Shown in pieces: positions 8,701-15,314 of a stretch of DNA of 15,314 nucleotides. The stretch is from Christensenella sp. UBA1214 (lineage in GTDB: Bacteria > Bacillota > Clostridia > Christensenellales > CAG-138). Below the pieces are notes generated by a model. That model was given only the letters and a program-made list of their open reading frames with translations. It was not told the DNA's origin and did no database searches. Numbering within the stretch: the stretch's first letter is position 1; every line of letters begins with the position of its first letter. The position numbers were made by a program, and so were the translations under genes. The stretch is from NCBI GenBank assembly GCA_002309375.1, contig DBXK01000052.1, positions 27,038-42,351 on the forward strand. The letters are read 5' to 3'.

Positions 8701-9054
8701 TTAGTCGGCAAGAACGATCTCCCGAATGACCTGTTCCTCCGCTCTTGCCCGGCAGGAGTTCATTCTACGGATCCATTCGAGTTGATTTCGAGCCTTGAGC
8801 TCTTCGGTGACGCCTTCGGCTTTTGCGAGCCGGGAGGTAATGAGGTCGATCTGTTCATTTGCCTCACGATCGATATCGATGAGGTGCTGAGTCAGGGTGT
8901 TCTCCATTAGCATCAACGCGAAGGTGTCGGGCTGATGCTCCTTCAAAAACTTCTTCCGCATCCGTCCGAAGCGGCCGATATCACCGGTCGGTTGGGGAAG
9001 GAGTGTGAGGTCAGGATAGTAATAGTCGCCGTGTTTTGTGTAAGTGATCTCCAT
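8701..9054 (-). CDS. tnpV: TnpV-like transposon-encoded protein
   Basis: The 117-residue protein opens with MEITYTKHGDYYYPDL and has FGRMRKKFLKEHQPDTF near residues 29-45. It ends with LEWIRRMNSCRARAEEQVI. These are the hallmark blocks of the TnpV family found in clostridial conjugative and mobilisable transposons. The body is largely helical and charged. The family's role is unknown; it is not a transposase by itself. Start ATG 9054-9052 has AAAGGAGG (9069-9062), which overlaps the stop codon of the membrane-protein gene just upstream, so the two are translationally coupled. It marks the stretch as derived from an integrative element, although no recombinase or relaxase is present here. It looks intact in length. 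Confidence 0.85.
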   Translation of the reverse strand: MEITYTKHGDYYYPDLTLLPQPTGDIGRFGRMRKKFLKEHQPDTFALMLMENTLTQHLIDIDREANEQIDLITSRLAKAEGVTEELKARNQLEWIRRMNSCRARAEEQVIREIVLAD

Positions 9055-9068
9055 AATTATTTCCTCCT

Positions 9069-9359
9069 TTATGATTTAATGAATTCCGCGATGGGTTCCT
9101 GTGCCGCTTCCAGCAGGCCGGTCATTATCCCCGCAATAATCGGAACGACGATCAGCAGCACGCCGATTGTCAACAGCTGAAGCATGAGCTCCTTTGAGCC
9201 GCAGCCAATTATCAGCAGTAACAGGTCATACATGAGCAGCAGTCCTCCGCCGAACGTAAGCACAAACGCCGCCGCTCCTGACGCGAGCTTGAACGCAAGC
9301 TTCAGCACTGCGAGCAGCAGCCACACCGGAACGAGCAGTATTTTGAAGACGGTCCGCAT
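9069..9359 (-). CDS. Small integral membrane protein, CD1845-like ICE cargo
   Basis: The 96-residue product is almost entirely hydrophobic, with about three membrane segments at roughly 5-20, 28-50 and 62-82, then an amphipathic tail ending AEFIKS. The opening MRTVFKILLVPVWLLL followed by FKLASGA resembles the CD1845-type small membrane proteins of Tn1549/CTn-like elements, whose function is unknown. ATG 9359-9357 is chosen because GGAGG lies 8 nt upstream; the other in-frame ATG at 9365 would sit only 2 nt from it. It is the promoter-proximal gene of a two-gene unit with tnpV. The family call rests on the N-terminal pattern and the neighbour and is moderate. Being a membrane protein is near certain. 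Confidence 0.6.
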   Translation of the reverse strand: MRTVFKILLVPVWLLLAVLKLAFKLASGAAAFVLTFGGGLLLMYDLLLLIIGCGSKELMLQLLTIGVLLIVVPIIAGIMTGLLEAAQEPIAEFIKS

Positions 9360-9384
9360 AGTCATGTCCTCCTTCGAGTTTCTG

Positions 9385-9415
9385 AGAACATGATAGCAGA
9401 CCGCACTCATTTTGA
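9385..9415 (-). promoter_or_regulatory. Possible extended -10 promoter of the membrane-protein/tnpV pair
   Basis: On the minus strand TGCTATCAT (an extended -10, TGnTATCAT) lies about 25-35 nt upstream of the GGAGG-containing leader of the gene starting at 9359. A weak -35-like TTCGTC precedes it by about 18 nt. It overlaps the beginning of the rightward RdRP-like frame, consistent with that frame having lost its own upstream region here. Confidence 0.4.
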
Positions 9416-10971
9416 CGAATGTGCGAAATGATTTCAAAAAGAAAATCGAGATAAGCGCAATAGCAAATGAGTTTGCCCCGAGTCCAAACGACGAGGAAAA
9501 CCACAATTCATTCCAAATCAGACTGCCCTATATCAAGGGCGTGGTACATAAGGTAGATATCCGAAAGCTCCTTGCGGAATTGAAGGTGCCTTTCATCCGC
9601 GATATTTGGGGCATCGAGCATGATTCGAAAAAGATCGATATGATAATAACGAAGAGCATGTTCAAGGGCTTCGGCTGGATGACGGAAAACGGGCTTACCT
9701 GGAAGCAGTACATAGCAAGGTGCAGAGAATACGGACACAGCATGTTTGTTACCGGAATGGACAAACCGGGAAAGCAGGAAACGACGGAGCTGAATTATCA
9801 ATTCCTGAATACACTTATGGCAAGCAACGATGATTTCCGCCCCGATGATCTGCCCCTCGGTTGGACAAGATCTCCGAAAGAAGACAAAAGATACTGGCTT
9901 GCCGAGACCACGGAAGAAGAGTATTGGTCATACGCCAACGATATGGACTTCCGGTATGCAAAATGCAGGGAAGAGCTTGAAACGGGCGGCTACTCCCTTC
10001 CCGCAAAACGCCGCGGGCTGCTCAGAGCGATCGTCAAAAATCCGCTGTTCCTTGAAGAGCCTTTGACAGCTCGGGAGTTCGAACAGCGTGCGGAGAGCAT
10101 CTGCAACAACTATGCCCTCGGCAAGCTTTTGATCGCGGGTGACAACCGCTATCTTTCCGACGATCTCATTCGGCTGATCGCATACGTCGTAAGAGAGTCC
10201 GTTGGAGAAGGCAAAGCATATCGCCGACTGGAAAAGGAATTCCTCTGGGGAAGCGAAATGTACGCACCCTGCCCCGGATATGAAGAGCAGGAGATTTATA
10301 CGCTCCTGAGGAGCCCGCATATCTCCCGAAACGAAGAAGCCATCGCGTACCCTCTTGAAGACGTCGGGAAACTGAGGAAGAAGTATCTTTCACATCTTAG
10401 CTATGTGCTCATGGTCGATTCGCGTTCGCTCATCCCGGAACGCCTGGGAGGAGCCGACTATGACGGAGATATGGTAAAGACCATAGCCGATGTCCTCCTT
10501 AACGGGTGCGTTAAGAACAATTACGATATTTACGGCACGCCTCCGCTGCTGAAGATTCCCTCGGCAGAGCCGCTCATCTCGGACGCAAAAGATCTCAAAG
10601 CCCGATTCGAAACGGTCAAGAACACATTCTCATCAAGGGTCGGGCAGATAAGCAACGCCGCGCTTCGCAGGGGGATAGTCGCTTACGATGAAAACAGCAA
10701 CAGTGCGGAGCGCGATCAGGCGCGGCGTGATACGGAAGTCCTTGCGATACTTACCGGATTGGAGATCGATTCGGCAAAGAGCGGTATCAAGCCCGATCTT
10801 TCGGAGTATCTTGAGAAGCGCAAAGGCAAAAAGAGCCTGTTCCTGAGGTATAAAAACATCGTCGGCGATGAAAACGACCGCGAATGGTATCAGCCGACGA
10901 CGGAAAAGCGCATCAAGGAGTTCATTGAAGGCGTCAAATGGGACAAGGTGAAGTGCTTAAATGTGCAATAG
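9412..10971 (+). pseudogene. RdRP/YonO-type two-barrel RNA polymerase fragment, 5'-truncated
   Basis: The 519-codon frame contains RLGGADYDGDMV, with D349, D351 and D353 forming the DxDGD metal-binding motif of the second double-psi barrel of eukaryotic-type RNA-dependent RNA polymerases and phage YonO-like polymerases. Upstream are FQIRLPYIKGVVHKVD (34-49) and TKSMFKGFGW (80-89), basic conserved-looking blocks typical of the inter-barrel region. About 160 residues follow the motif. The only upstream initiators are TTG 9412 and GTG 9421, with no ribosome binding site, and the frame is closed by TAG at 9394. Hence the N-terminal part, including the first barrel, is probably missing. The last codons (KCLNVQ) may also be aberrant, since an overlapping frame continues to 11072. 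It would polymerise RNA if intact; as it stands it is likely a relic or expresses a partial protein. Family placement rests mainly on the DxDGD context. Confidence 0.6.
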
Positions 10972-11072
10972 CGTTGGGCGAAAGGGAGTTTGCGCTCCGA
11001 GTGCTGCCGTCTTACGTCGGTGAACACGCGCTCAACACTATATCTGAAACGAGCGGAAGGAAAAAGAAATGA
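10938..11072 (+). CDS. Short overlapping ORF, 44 residues, unassigned
   Basis: An ATG at 10938 opens a 44-codon frame (MGQGEVLKCAIALGERE..., ending SGRKKK) that overlaps the last 34 nt of the polymerase-like frame in another phase. It has a protein-like composition, with alternating hydrophobic and charged residues and a basic tail, but only a weak AAGG 7 nt upstream. Its TGA overlaps the ATG of a further 16-codon frame. It could be the displaced C-terminus of the polymerase gene after a frameshift, the tail of a lost gene, or a small coupled gene. No family is recognised. Confidence 0.35.
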   Translation: MGQGEVLKCAIALGEREFALRVLPSYVGEHALNTISETSGRKKK

Positions 11073-11119
11073 CGAACGAATGGAAGGAATTCAAGGCATA
11101 TATGGGCCAACCCGTCTAA
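11069..11119 (+). pseudogene. 16-codon gene start stub ending between convergent genes
   Basis: ATG 11069-11071 overlaps the previous stop in an ATGA arrangement. GGAAGG lies 8 nt upstream, a good translation start, yet the frame stops after MTNEWKEFKAYMGQPV. It looks like the authentic first codons of a gene whose remainder was removed when the converging restriction gene region became joined here. This is inference from the start signals only; it may also be chance. Confidence 0.25.
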
Positions 11120-11128
11120 CGAGGCGTA

Positions 11129-14047
11129 TTAATAGTATTGCTCCACATAGCTATACGCTTTGTTGAAGACATCCGTATCCTTTATTCGGTATTTCCTCAT
11201 AACGATATCGCGAAGATTTCTGCTGACTTCTTTTCTGCCGGTCGAAGTGTTTTGCCAACCGGGGAAGCGGACGATTTTTACAACACCGTCGATATCGTTA
11301 ACGATTCGTTCTACGATGACGGGTGTGTTTTCATTGCGGATGTTCTGGAACAGCTCTGTCAAAGCCGCTTTGCCGCGTGCGGTAGGATCCTCTTCGGAAA
11401 CGGGAGTCTGCCTCATCATCTGAGCGGCATCCTTTGCAAGAAGAAGGAGGGCTTTGAGGAACTGGATGCTCGTAAGCAGGCCGGCTTCATGTTCTTCACG
11501 CAGCTTTTCCATTCTCTCGCCAAGAGCAACAAACCTCGGATCATCCGGATGAGAACGGATAATGGCCGTAAGATCGATCTCGACCTTCTTGCGCTTCTTA
11601 TCGGGAAGCGCCTCGCCGGATATGAACTTCTCAATAATCTCTGCATCCATTGCAAGGACATCTTCCGTTTCATCGATGCCGACAACGGAGATATTGTCAT
11701 GCACAAGCTGCAGCGTCTTAGGACCGAGTGCAGCCCAAATCAGACGGCCGCGTTCGTCCGTCGGACGGATGGAGTCGTAAACCTTTGACAGCCATTTATA
11801 CTCTGCCTTATACGGATTCAGGCAGGCATCCGGTGAAAGCGCATTCCAAACGCGGTTGAGAGCACGGTAACTTGCGCCGAACTTATCCTTGGTTTCGTCA
11901 TCAGGCAGGCAGTCCTGAGCGGCTACAAGCCCCTCCCAATCATCCCGAGTGCGGTCAACGCCCGGGAAGAAGCGAATGCAGTCTTCGACCATCTCGGGCA
12001 CCTTGCCCTTTACGCTCTCAATATTTGAAATGATCTGTTCGACCGATTCGGAATCGAAGAACAGCGCCTTTGCTACATTATCGAAGATACCGATATAATC
12101 AACGATCAGGCCGTAGGTCTTATCCTGATTGAAAACGCGGTTGGTACGGCAGATTGCCTGGAGGAGTGTATGATCCTTCATGGGCTTATCGAGGTACATC
12201 GTCTGCAGAATCGGGGCGTCGAATCCGGTCAGAAGCTTGCTGGTAACGATAACGATCTGAAGAGGATTGTTCGGGTCTCGGAAATCATCAAGGACTTTCG
12301 CTTCTTCATCACGGCTGCGGCGCCATTTCTTATACTCGTCAGCTTTATCGTTATTGGTATCCATGACGATGGTCGAGGTCGCTTCGCCGAGCAGCTTATC
12401 AAGCTCGTTCTTATAAAGCACGCAGCATTCACGGTCATAGCAGACGACCTGCGCCTTGAAGCCATTCGGATTGACTTTCGTCATAAAATGATTGGCGATA
12501 TGCTCACAGACCGCGCGGATGCGGTGCGGATCCTTCATGATCGCGGACATACGAACCTTCTGCGCAACCTTTGAACGCTCTTCCTCTGTAAGATCCGCTT
12601 CATTCGCAAGCTGATTGAAAGCTTCGTCTATGGCGTCCTGATCCACGTGGAGCTTTACGGGGACGGGCTCAAAATGCAGCGGCAGCGTAGCTTTATCGCT
12701 CACGGAATCAGCAAAGGAGTAACGGCTCATATATCCGGTACGATCCTCCGCGGCACCGAAGGTAGCAAAAGTGTTTTTGTCAAGCTTATTGATAGGGGTA
12801 CCGGTAAGTCCGAAGAAGAATGCGTTGGGCAAGGCCATGCGCATACGCGCTCCCAGGTCGCCCTCCTGCGTGCGGTGAGCCTCGTCGACCATAACAATGA
12901 TGTTGTCACGGTAATTGATGGCTTCAGTGATCTTCGCAAACTCAAATATCTTCGTTATGATGACCTTGCGGATATCGGTTTTGAGCAGTTTTATGAGCTC
13001 CGCGTTGGTATCTGCCGGCACAAGATTAGGCACGTCGGCCATGGAGAAAGTGCCGAAAATCTGTCCGCTCAAATCGATTCGATCGTTTACGATGATGACT
13101 GTCGGCGAATTAAGCTCCTTCATCATACGGAGCTTTTGTGCGGCAAAGACCATCAGCAGCGACTTGCCGCTTCCCTGGAAATGCCATATAAGGCCCTTCT
13201 TGGGGTATCCTGCCTTGACACGATTGATTATGAGGTTGGCGCCTTCGAACTGCTGATAGCGGCAGACGACCTTTATCTTGCGGTTGTGCTTGTCCGTTGA
13301 GAACAGCGTGAAATAGCGGAACAGATCGAGAATCACGTCCTTGCGGGTGATGGAAGCAACACTCTTTTGAACCTTTGAAAAATCGCCCTCCTCATGGGGA
13401 ATATCGGCATACCAAGGTCCCCACAGGGTAACGGGAGCGTTTATCGCGCCATAGCGGAAGCCCTTACCCTCGGTGGCAAAGTTGAAGATGTTGGTAACGA
13501 ACATCTCCGGAATGGACTTTTCATAATTGAGGATATCGCCCGCGCCGTCCATCCAGCTGATGGAAGGGCGAACCGGGGACTTCATTTCGCCGATCGCCAC
13601 GGGGAATCCGTTGATAAGCAGAACGACGTCGAGCCGCTTTCCGCCTGCGGCCTGCGGATACACCCATTGATTCGTTACAACGAATCGGTTGTTTGCGGGA
13701 TTATCATAATCGAAAAAGCGGATGCTGATCGAACGGCCGTCCTTATCGAAGGGGAAGCTGTTCTCCTCAAAAACCAGCTTTTTAAAGCGCTCATTCTGCG
13801 TTACGAGATCGTGCGGGCGAACTGTGGAGATCAATGCGCGCAGCTTATAGATAACGGTATCCGCATGAGCGGGATTCTCCGCAATGCAGGGATTGAAGCG
13901 GATGAGCGCATCACGAAGATGCGATTCTACCATAACGTCGGAATCCGCGCGGGGAAGCTCGGACGCAGGAATGTACTCCCAGCCGTTTGCCTTGAGAGTA
14001 CTTATGACCATATCTTCAACCTGCTGCTCAGTAAATGTTCCGGGCAT
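11129..14047 (-). CDS. hsdR: Type I restriction enzyme subunit R (HsdR)
   Basis: The 972-residue protein has the full HsdR plan. The N-terminal PD-(D/E)xK nuclease has D140 in RLDVVLL and E154-x-K156 in GEMKSP. The superfamily 2 translocase has Walker A WHFQGSGKS (288-296, K295), DEAH 388-391, GLTGTPI (413-419) and motif VI QAICRTNR (630-637). A helical C-terminal region binds the methylase core. In the complex HsdR translocates DNA by ATP hydrolysis and cuts far from the target site when HsdM/HsdS find it unmethylated. ATG 14047 has GGAGGT 7 nt upstream. Length and motifs indicate an intact frame. It sits 33 bp after a broken hsdS, and no hsdM is in the window. It is therefore either an orphan or depends on HsdM/HsdS encoded elsewhere. 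Strand, spacing and family order imply the hsdS promoter once drove it. Confidence 0.95.
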   Translation of the reverse strand: MPGTFTEQQVEDMVISTLKANGWEYIPASELPRADSDVMVESHLRDALIRFNPCIAENPAHADTVIYKLRALISTVRPHDLVTQNERFKKLVFEENSFPFDKDGRSISIRFFDYDNPANNRFVVTNQWVYPQAAGGKRLDVVLLINGFPVAIGEMKSPVRPSISWMDGAGDILNYEKSIPEMFVTNIFNFATEGKGFRYGAINAPVTLWGPWYADIPHEEGDFSKVQKSVASITRKDVILDLFRYFTLFSTDKHNRKIKVVCRYQQFEGANLIINRVKAGYPKKGLIWHFQGSGKSLLMVFAAQKLRMMKELNSPTVIIVNDRIDLSGQIFGTFSMADVPNLVPADTNAELIKLLKTDIRKVIITKIFEFAKITEAINYRDNIIVMVDEAHRTQEGDLGARMRMALPNAFFFGLTGTPINKLDKNTFATFGAAEDRTGYMSRYSFADSVSDKATLPLHFEPVPVKLHVDQDAIDEAFNQLANEADLTEEERSKVAQKVRMSAIMKDPHRIRAVCEHIANHFMTKVNPNGFKAQVVCYDRECCVLYKNELDKLLGEATSTIVMDTNNDKADEYKKWRRSRDEEAKVLDDFRDPNNPLQIVIVTSKLLTGFDAPILQTMYLDKPMKDHTLLQAICRTNRVFNQDKTYGLIVDYIGIFDNVAKALFFDSESVEQIISNIESVKGKVPEMVEDCIRFFPGVDRTRDDWEGLVAAQDCLPDDETKDKFGASYRALNRVWNALSPDACLNPYKAEYKWLSKVYDSIRPTDERGRLIWAALGPKTLQLVHDNISVVGIDETEDVLAMDAEIIEKFISGEALPDKKRKKVEIDLTAIIRSHPDDPRFVALGERMEKLREEHEAGLLTSIQFLKALLLLAKDAAQMMRQTPVSEEDPTARGKAALTELFQNIRNENTPVIVERIVNDIDGVVKIVRFPGWQNTSTGRKEVSRNLRDIVMRKYRIKDTDVFNKAYSYVEQYY

Positions 14048-14080
14048 TGTGTTGACCTCCGTTTTTGTTTGTTGGCATTA

Positions 14081-14689
14081 TTATAGCATAAAACGTATTG
14101 CTGCAGTCGCTTTTTCGGCGACATTTTTTGATTTATCGATCTGTTCGACAAACCTCAAGAACTGATCCTGTAGCTTGACCGGCGGAACAATGGCTGTGAG
14201 CTTCTTAATCTTCCCCTGAAACAAATTAGCTTGCGAAGTCTGACTCTTAGAAGCATCAATCTGTCTCTGAATATAGGGCATCGTAATTTGATGTTCCATA
14301 AAAACAGGATTGATCTCACTCTTAAACCTAACCAATGCTACACTCCGCACCAATTGGAATTTCAGGTCTTCAGGCACTGTACATGCCCTACCAACTGTAC
14401 CAGAACAAGAAATCAAAACATCTCCTGCTTGAGGTACCAGCCTCTTTGCAATTCTGTCATACTCGTCCTGGTCAATATAATCTACCTCTTCGAACGACAA
14501 TTCATGATTAAGAACATTTCGAGCTGAAAGCAAGTAGATTCCTTCGTCACACCGTCTCGGAGTAGCATGTTCACCGTCCGTGATCAAATCACTTATCTCT
14601 TCGAATGTAACTTTTCGCCATCCCATTGGATTAGACTCTGGATCACCAAACATCTCGATAAATTGCGATTTGAACCGCCAAATTTTGAT
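14081..14689 (-). pseudogene. hsdS: HsdS C-terminal half: second target recognition domain
   Basis: The frame reads RFKSQFIEMFGDPESNPMGW, the standard junction between the central helix and second recognition domain of type I specificity subunits. It continues through ISDLITDGEHATP, LLSARNV, GDVLISCSGTVGRA and MPYIQRQID, then IVPPVKLQDQFLRFVEQIDKSK, the conserved C-terminal helix. From ATG 14653 it would give 190 residues, about half of a full HsdS of around 400. The frame is open only back to 14689, where TAA closes it in the middle of the conserved helix, so the first domain is not fused to it. No ribosome binding site precedes ATG 14653. A half-HsdS can sometimes dimerise into a working specificity subunit, but without a clear start this is more likely a remnant. 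The family call is very secure. Confidence 0.8.
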
Positions 14690-14695
14690 TTATCG
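14126..14695. repeat. hsdS: Direct repeat pair at the ends of the hsdS TRD2 module
   Basis: TTTTGATTTATCG occurs at 14126-14138 and 14683-14695, 557 bp apart. Both copies encode the DKSK part of FVEQxDKSK on the minus strand, and similarity continues outside the 13-mer (TGTTC). The repeats bound the second recognition domain, exactly where type I specificity modules are exchanged by recombination. Confidence 0.7.
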
Positions 14696-14829
14696 CTTTG
14701 TTCTACGAAGCTAATGTATTCCTTTTGTAATTGCATTGGTGGAATTATCTGTAGATAATTACCCATAATCTCAGTGTTCAGATTTGGCTGGGTCGATCCT
14801 GGCGCAATGCTTCTGAAATACTCCGTTTG
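14674..14829 (-). pseudogene. hsdS: HsdS remnant: end of first target recognition domain and helix
   Basis: In a different phase from the downstream half, the minus strand reads QTEYFRSIAPGSTQPNLN, then IIPPMQLQKEYISFVEQSDKSKF. This is the classic end of a type I target recognition domain followed by the start of the central conserved helix. The frame is closed upstream by TAA immediately before QTE and shifts out of phase near 14680, so this is about 50 residues of TRD1 tail with the rest deleted. It pairs with the TRD2 fragment to form one broken hsdS gene. Confidence 0.7.
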
Positions 14830-14849
14830 TTAAACTTTAGTGATACCAT
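14778..14849 (-). other. 23-codon leader-like ORF with good start signals, gene stub
   Basis: ATG 14849 has AAGGGAG (14864-14858) 8 nt upstream and lies about 55 nt downstream of a plausible promoter. The frame (MVSLKFNKRSISEAL..., stop at 14780-14778) runs out of phase into HsdS-coding sequence. The start signals look genuine while the body does not. It may be the 5' end of a deleted operon-leading gene, perhaps hsdM, fused to the hsdS tail. That identity is inference. Confidence 0.35.
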
Positions 14850-14902
14850 AATAAATGCTCCCTTATCGGTAATGCTTTATCAATTCTACATTTCTCAAGA
14901 TA

Positions 14903-14931
14903 AGTTTATCATACAAGCAGCGTTTTTTCAA
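14903..14931 (-). promoter_or_regulatory. Promoter upstream of the hsdS remnant/hsdR unit
   Basis: Minus strand TTGAAA (14931-14926), 17 nt, then TAAACT (14908-14903), preceded by TG one base upstream (extended -10). It lies about 55 nt before a start codon with a good ribosome binding site (14849). It is the only promoter-like sequence seen upstream of hsdR in the window. Confidence 0.5.
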
Positions 14932-15086
14932 CTCGGCCAATCTGTTGAGCAAGCAACAGGCTTATGTACGCGCAGAAAAGCACCATAGAAACAGATTAGA
15001 TTTGCCCGAAAAGGACGAAAATGGCCAAAAGGTGTGCAACGCGATTTCGGCGAGGGCAAAAAAACGGTCGTGGCGATTGGGAAAAT

Positions 15087-15119
15087 CGGTGTGCAACCGG
15101 TGTGCAACCGGTGTGCAAC
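15087..15119. repeat. Three perfect 11-bp tandem repeats (CGGTGTGCAAC)
   Basis: CGGTGTGCAAC is repeated without spacers at 15087-15097, 15098-15108 and 15109-15119. A solitary GGTGTGCAAC lies at 15031-15040. The 11-bp period keeps every copy on the same helix face, as expected for arrayed protein-binding sites (iterons or recombinase arm sites). Simple slippage expansion is the alternative. The function is unknown. Confidence 0.8.
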
Positions 15120-15210
15120 GTAGCCGATTTTTAACGATTTCAAGCTTACTCAAGGCAATTTGCGAATGTTCAAAAAAGCTATATAAATACTGGGTTTTTG
15201 GCATTTTGAG

Positions 15211-15242
15211 TAAAGAAAGAACCGGGTTGGAAAAACCCGGTT
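15211..15242 (-). terminator. Intrinsic terminator of tRNA-Leu
   Basis: AACCGGGTT (15220-15228) and AACCCGGTT (15234-15242) form a 9-bp stem with a 5-nt loop, 2 nt past the tRNA CCA end. On the minus strand the stem is followed by CTTTCTTT. It fits termination of the leftward tRNA transcript. Confidence 0.75.
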
Positions 15243-15244
15243 TT

Positions 15245-15314
15245 TGGTGCCGGTGGTGGGACTCGAACCCACACGATGTCGCCATCAGCGGATTTTGAGT
15301 CCGCCACGTCTGCC
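15245..15314 (-). tRNA. tRNA-Leu (anticodon CAA), 5' end cut by window
   Basis: The minus strand shows the end of a D-loop (GGCAGACG), the anticodon stem GCGGA/TCCGC around loop CTCAAAA (anticodon CAA at 15297-15295, reading UUG), and the long class II variable arm TGATG-GCGA-CATCG typical of tRNA-Leu. It also shows T-stem GTGGG/CCCAC with loop TTCGAGT, and the 3' acceptor strand CACCGGC, discriminator A and encoded CCA (15247-15245). The 5' acceptor strand and part of the D-arm lie outside the window. tRNA-Leu genes are common integration sites, which fits the accessory genes beside it. Confidence 0.95.

Larger units (their letters stand above)
14850..15243. other. Gene-free stretch between hsdS remnant and tRNA-Leu
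   Basis: About 390 bp with no credible gene. It holds the promoter at 14903-14931, the 11-bp tandem repeats at 15087-15119 with a related copy at 15031-15040, and the tRNA terminator at 15211-15242. A rightward open frame crosses it but runs antisense into the tRNA and is not credited. No integrase gene or second copy of the tRNA 3' end was seen. Confidence 0.6.

Noticed and set aside
8690..9411. Complete insertion sequence or transposon
   Set aside because: TnpV and a small membrane protein indicate mobile ancestry, but no transposase, recombinase or terminal inverted repeats were recognised.
12647..14086. Two rightward open frames of more than 200 codons across hsdR
   Set aside because: They are antisense to HsdR, whose catalytic motifs fall in the leftward frame.
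15087..15119. Possible CRISPR array
   Set aside because: The repeats are 11 bp and abut each other with no spacers, and no cas gene is present.
14945..15298. Rightward 117-codon frame ending in WWDSNPHD...
   Set aside because: Its C-terminus is the antisense of tRNA-Leu, a common false gene. The rest covers repeats and a terminator.
15245..15314. tRNA-Leu as an attachment site with a duplicated 3' end
   Set aside because: No second copy of the tRNA 3' sequence and no integrase gene were found in the window, so an att pair cannot be claimed.

Overview
The window looks like chromosomal DNA of a Gram-positive Firmicute, probably a gut-type Clostridia/Oscillospiraceae relative. The evidence is strong AGGAGG-type ribosome binding sites, a SipW/TasA-type secreted protein, a Cna_B/pilin-domain surface protein and TnpV-type mobile genes. 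The assignment is by gene content only; no rRNA or other taxonomic marker is present.

Left part (1-8682): a leftward gene, cut by the window edge, encodes a seven-helix membrane sensor module with a strong promoter (TTGACA, 17 bp, TATCAT). Divergent from it is a two-gene operon: a 356-residue secreted TasA/camelysin-like protein (805-1875) and, 18 bp later, a 2243-residue secreted protein (1894-8625). The latter has an unusual N-terminal beta-rich region, many Cna_B-like modules, one FctA-like pilin domain and large helical insertions. It ends in a degenerate sortase-like motif (LPDTD) with no membrane anchor. A textbook intrinsic terminator (8647-8682) closes the operon. The pair plausibly makes extracellular matrix or surface structures.

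Middle part (8690-11119): two leftward genes of integrative-element type (a CD1845-like membrane protein and tnpV) lie back to back with a rightward 519-codon frame carrying the DxDGD signature of two-barrel RNA polymerases (eukaryotic-type RdRP / phage YonO superfamily). That frame has no convincing start and appears to lack its first catalytic barrel, so it is probably a 5'-truncated relic. Two tiny overlapping frames follow it.

Right part (11129-15314): a leftward, apparently intact type I restriction subunit gene, hsdR, lies downstream of a broken specificity gene, hsdS. The hsdS gene has a tail of TRD1, a frameshift, then TRD2. No hsdM lies in the window, although a promoter and a start-like site sit directly upstream of the hsdS remnant. 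Beyond it, a roughly 400-bp stretch without a credible gene holds a triple 11-bp direct repeat. It leads to a tRNA-Leu(CAA) gene with its terminator, cut by the window end. Overall, 8.6-15.2 kb reads as an eroded accessory island next to a tRNA gene.
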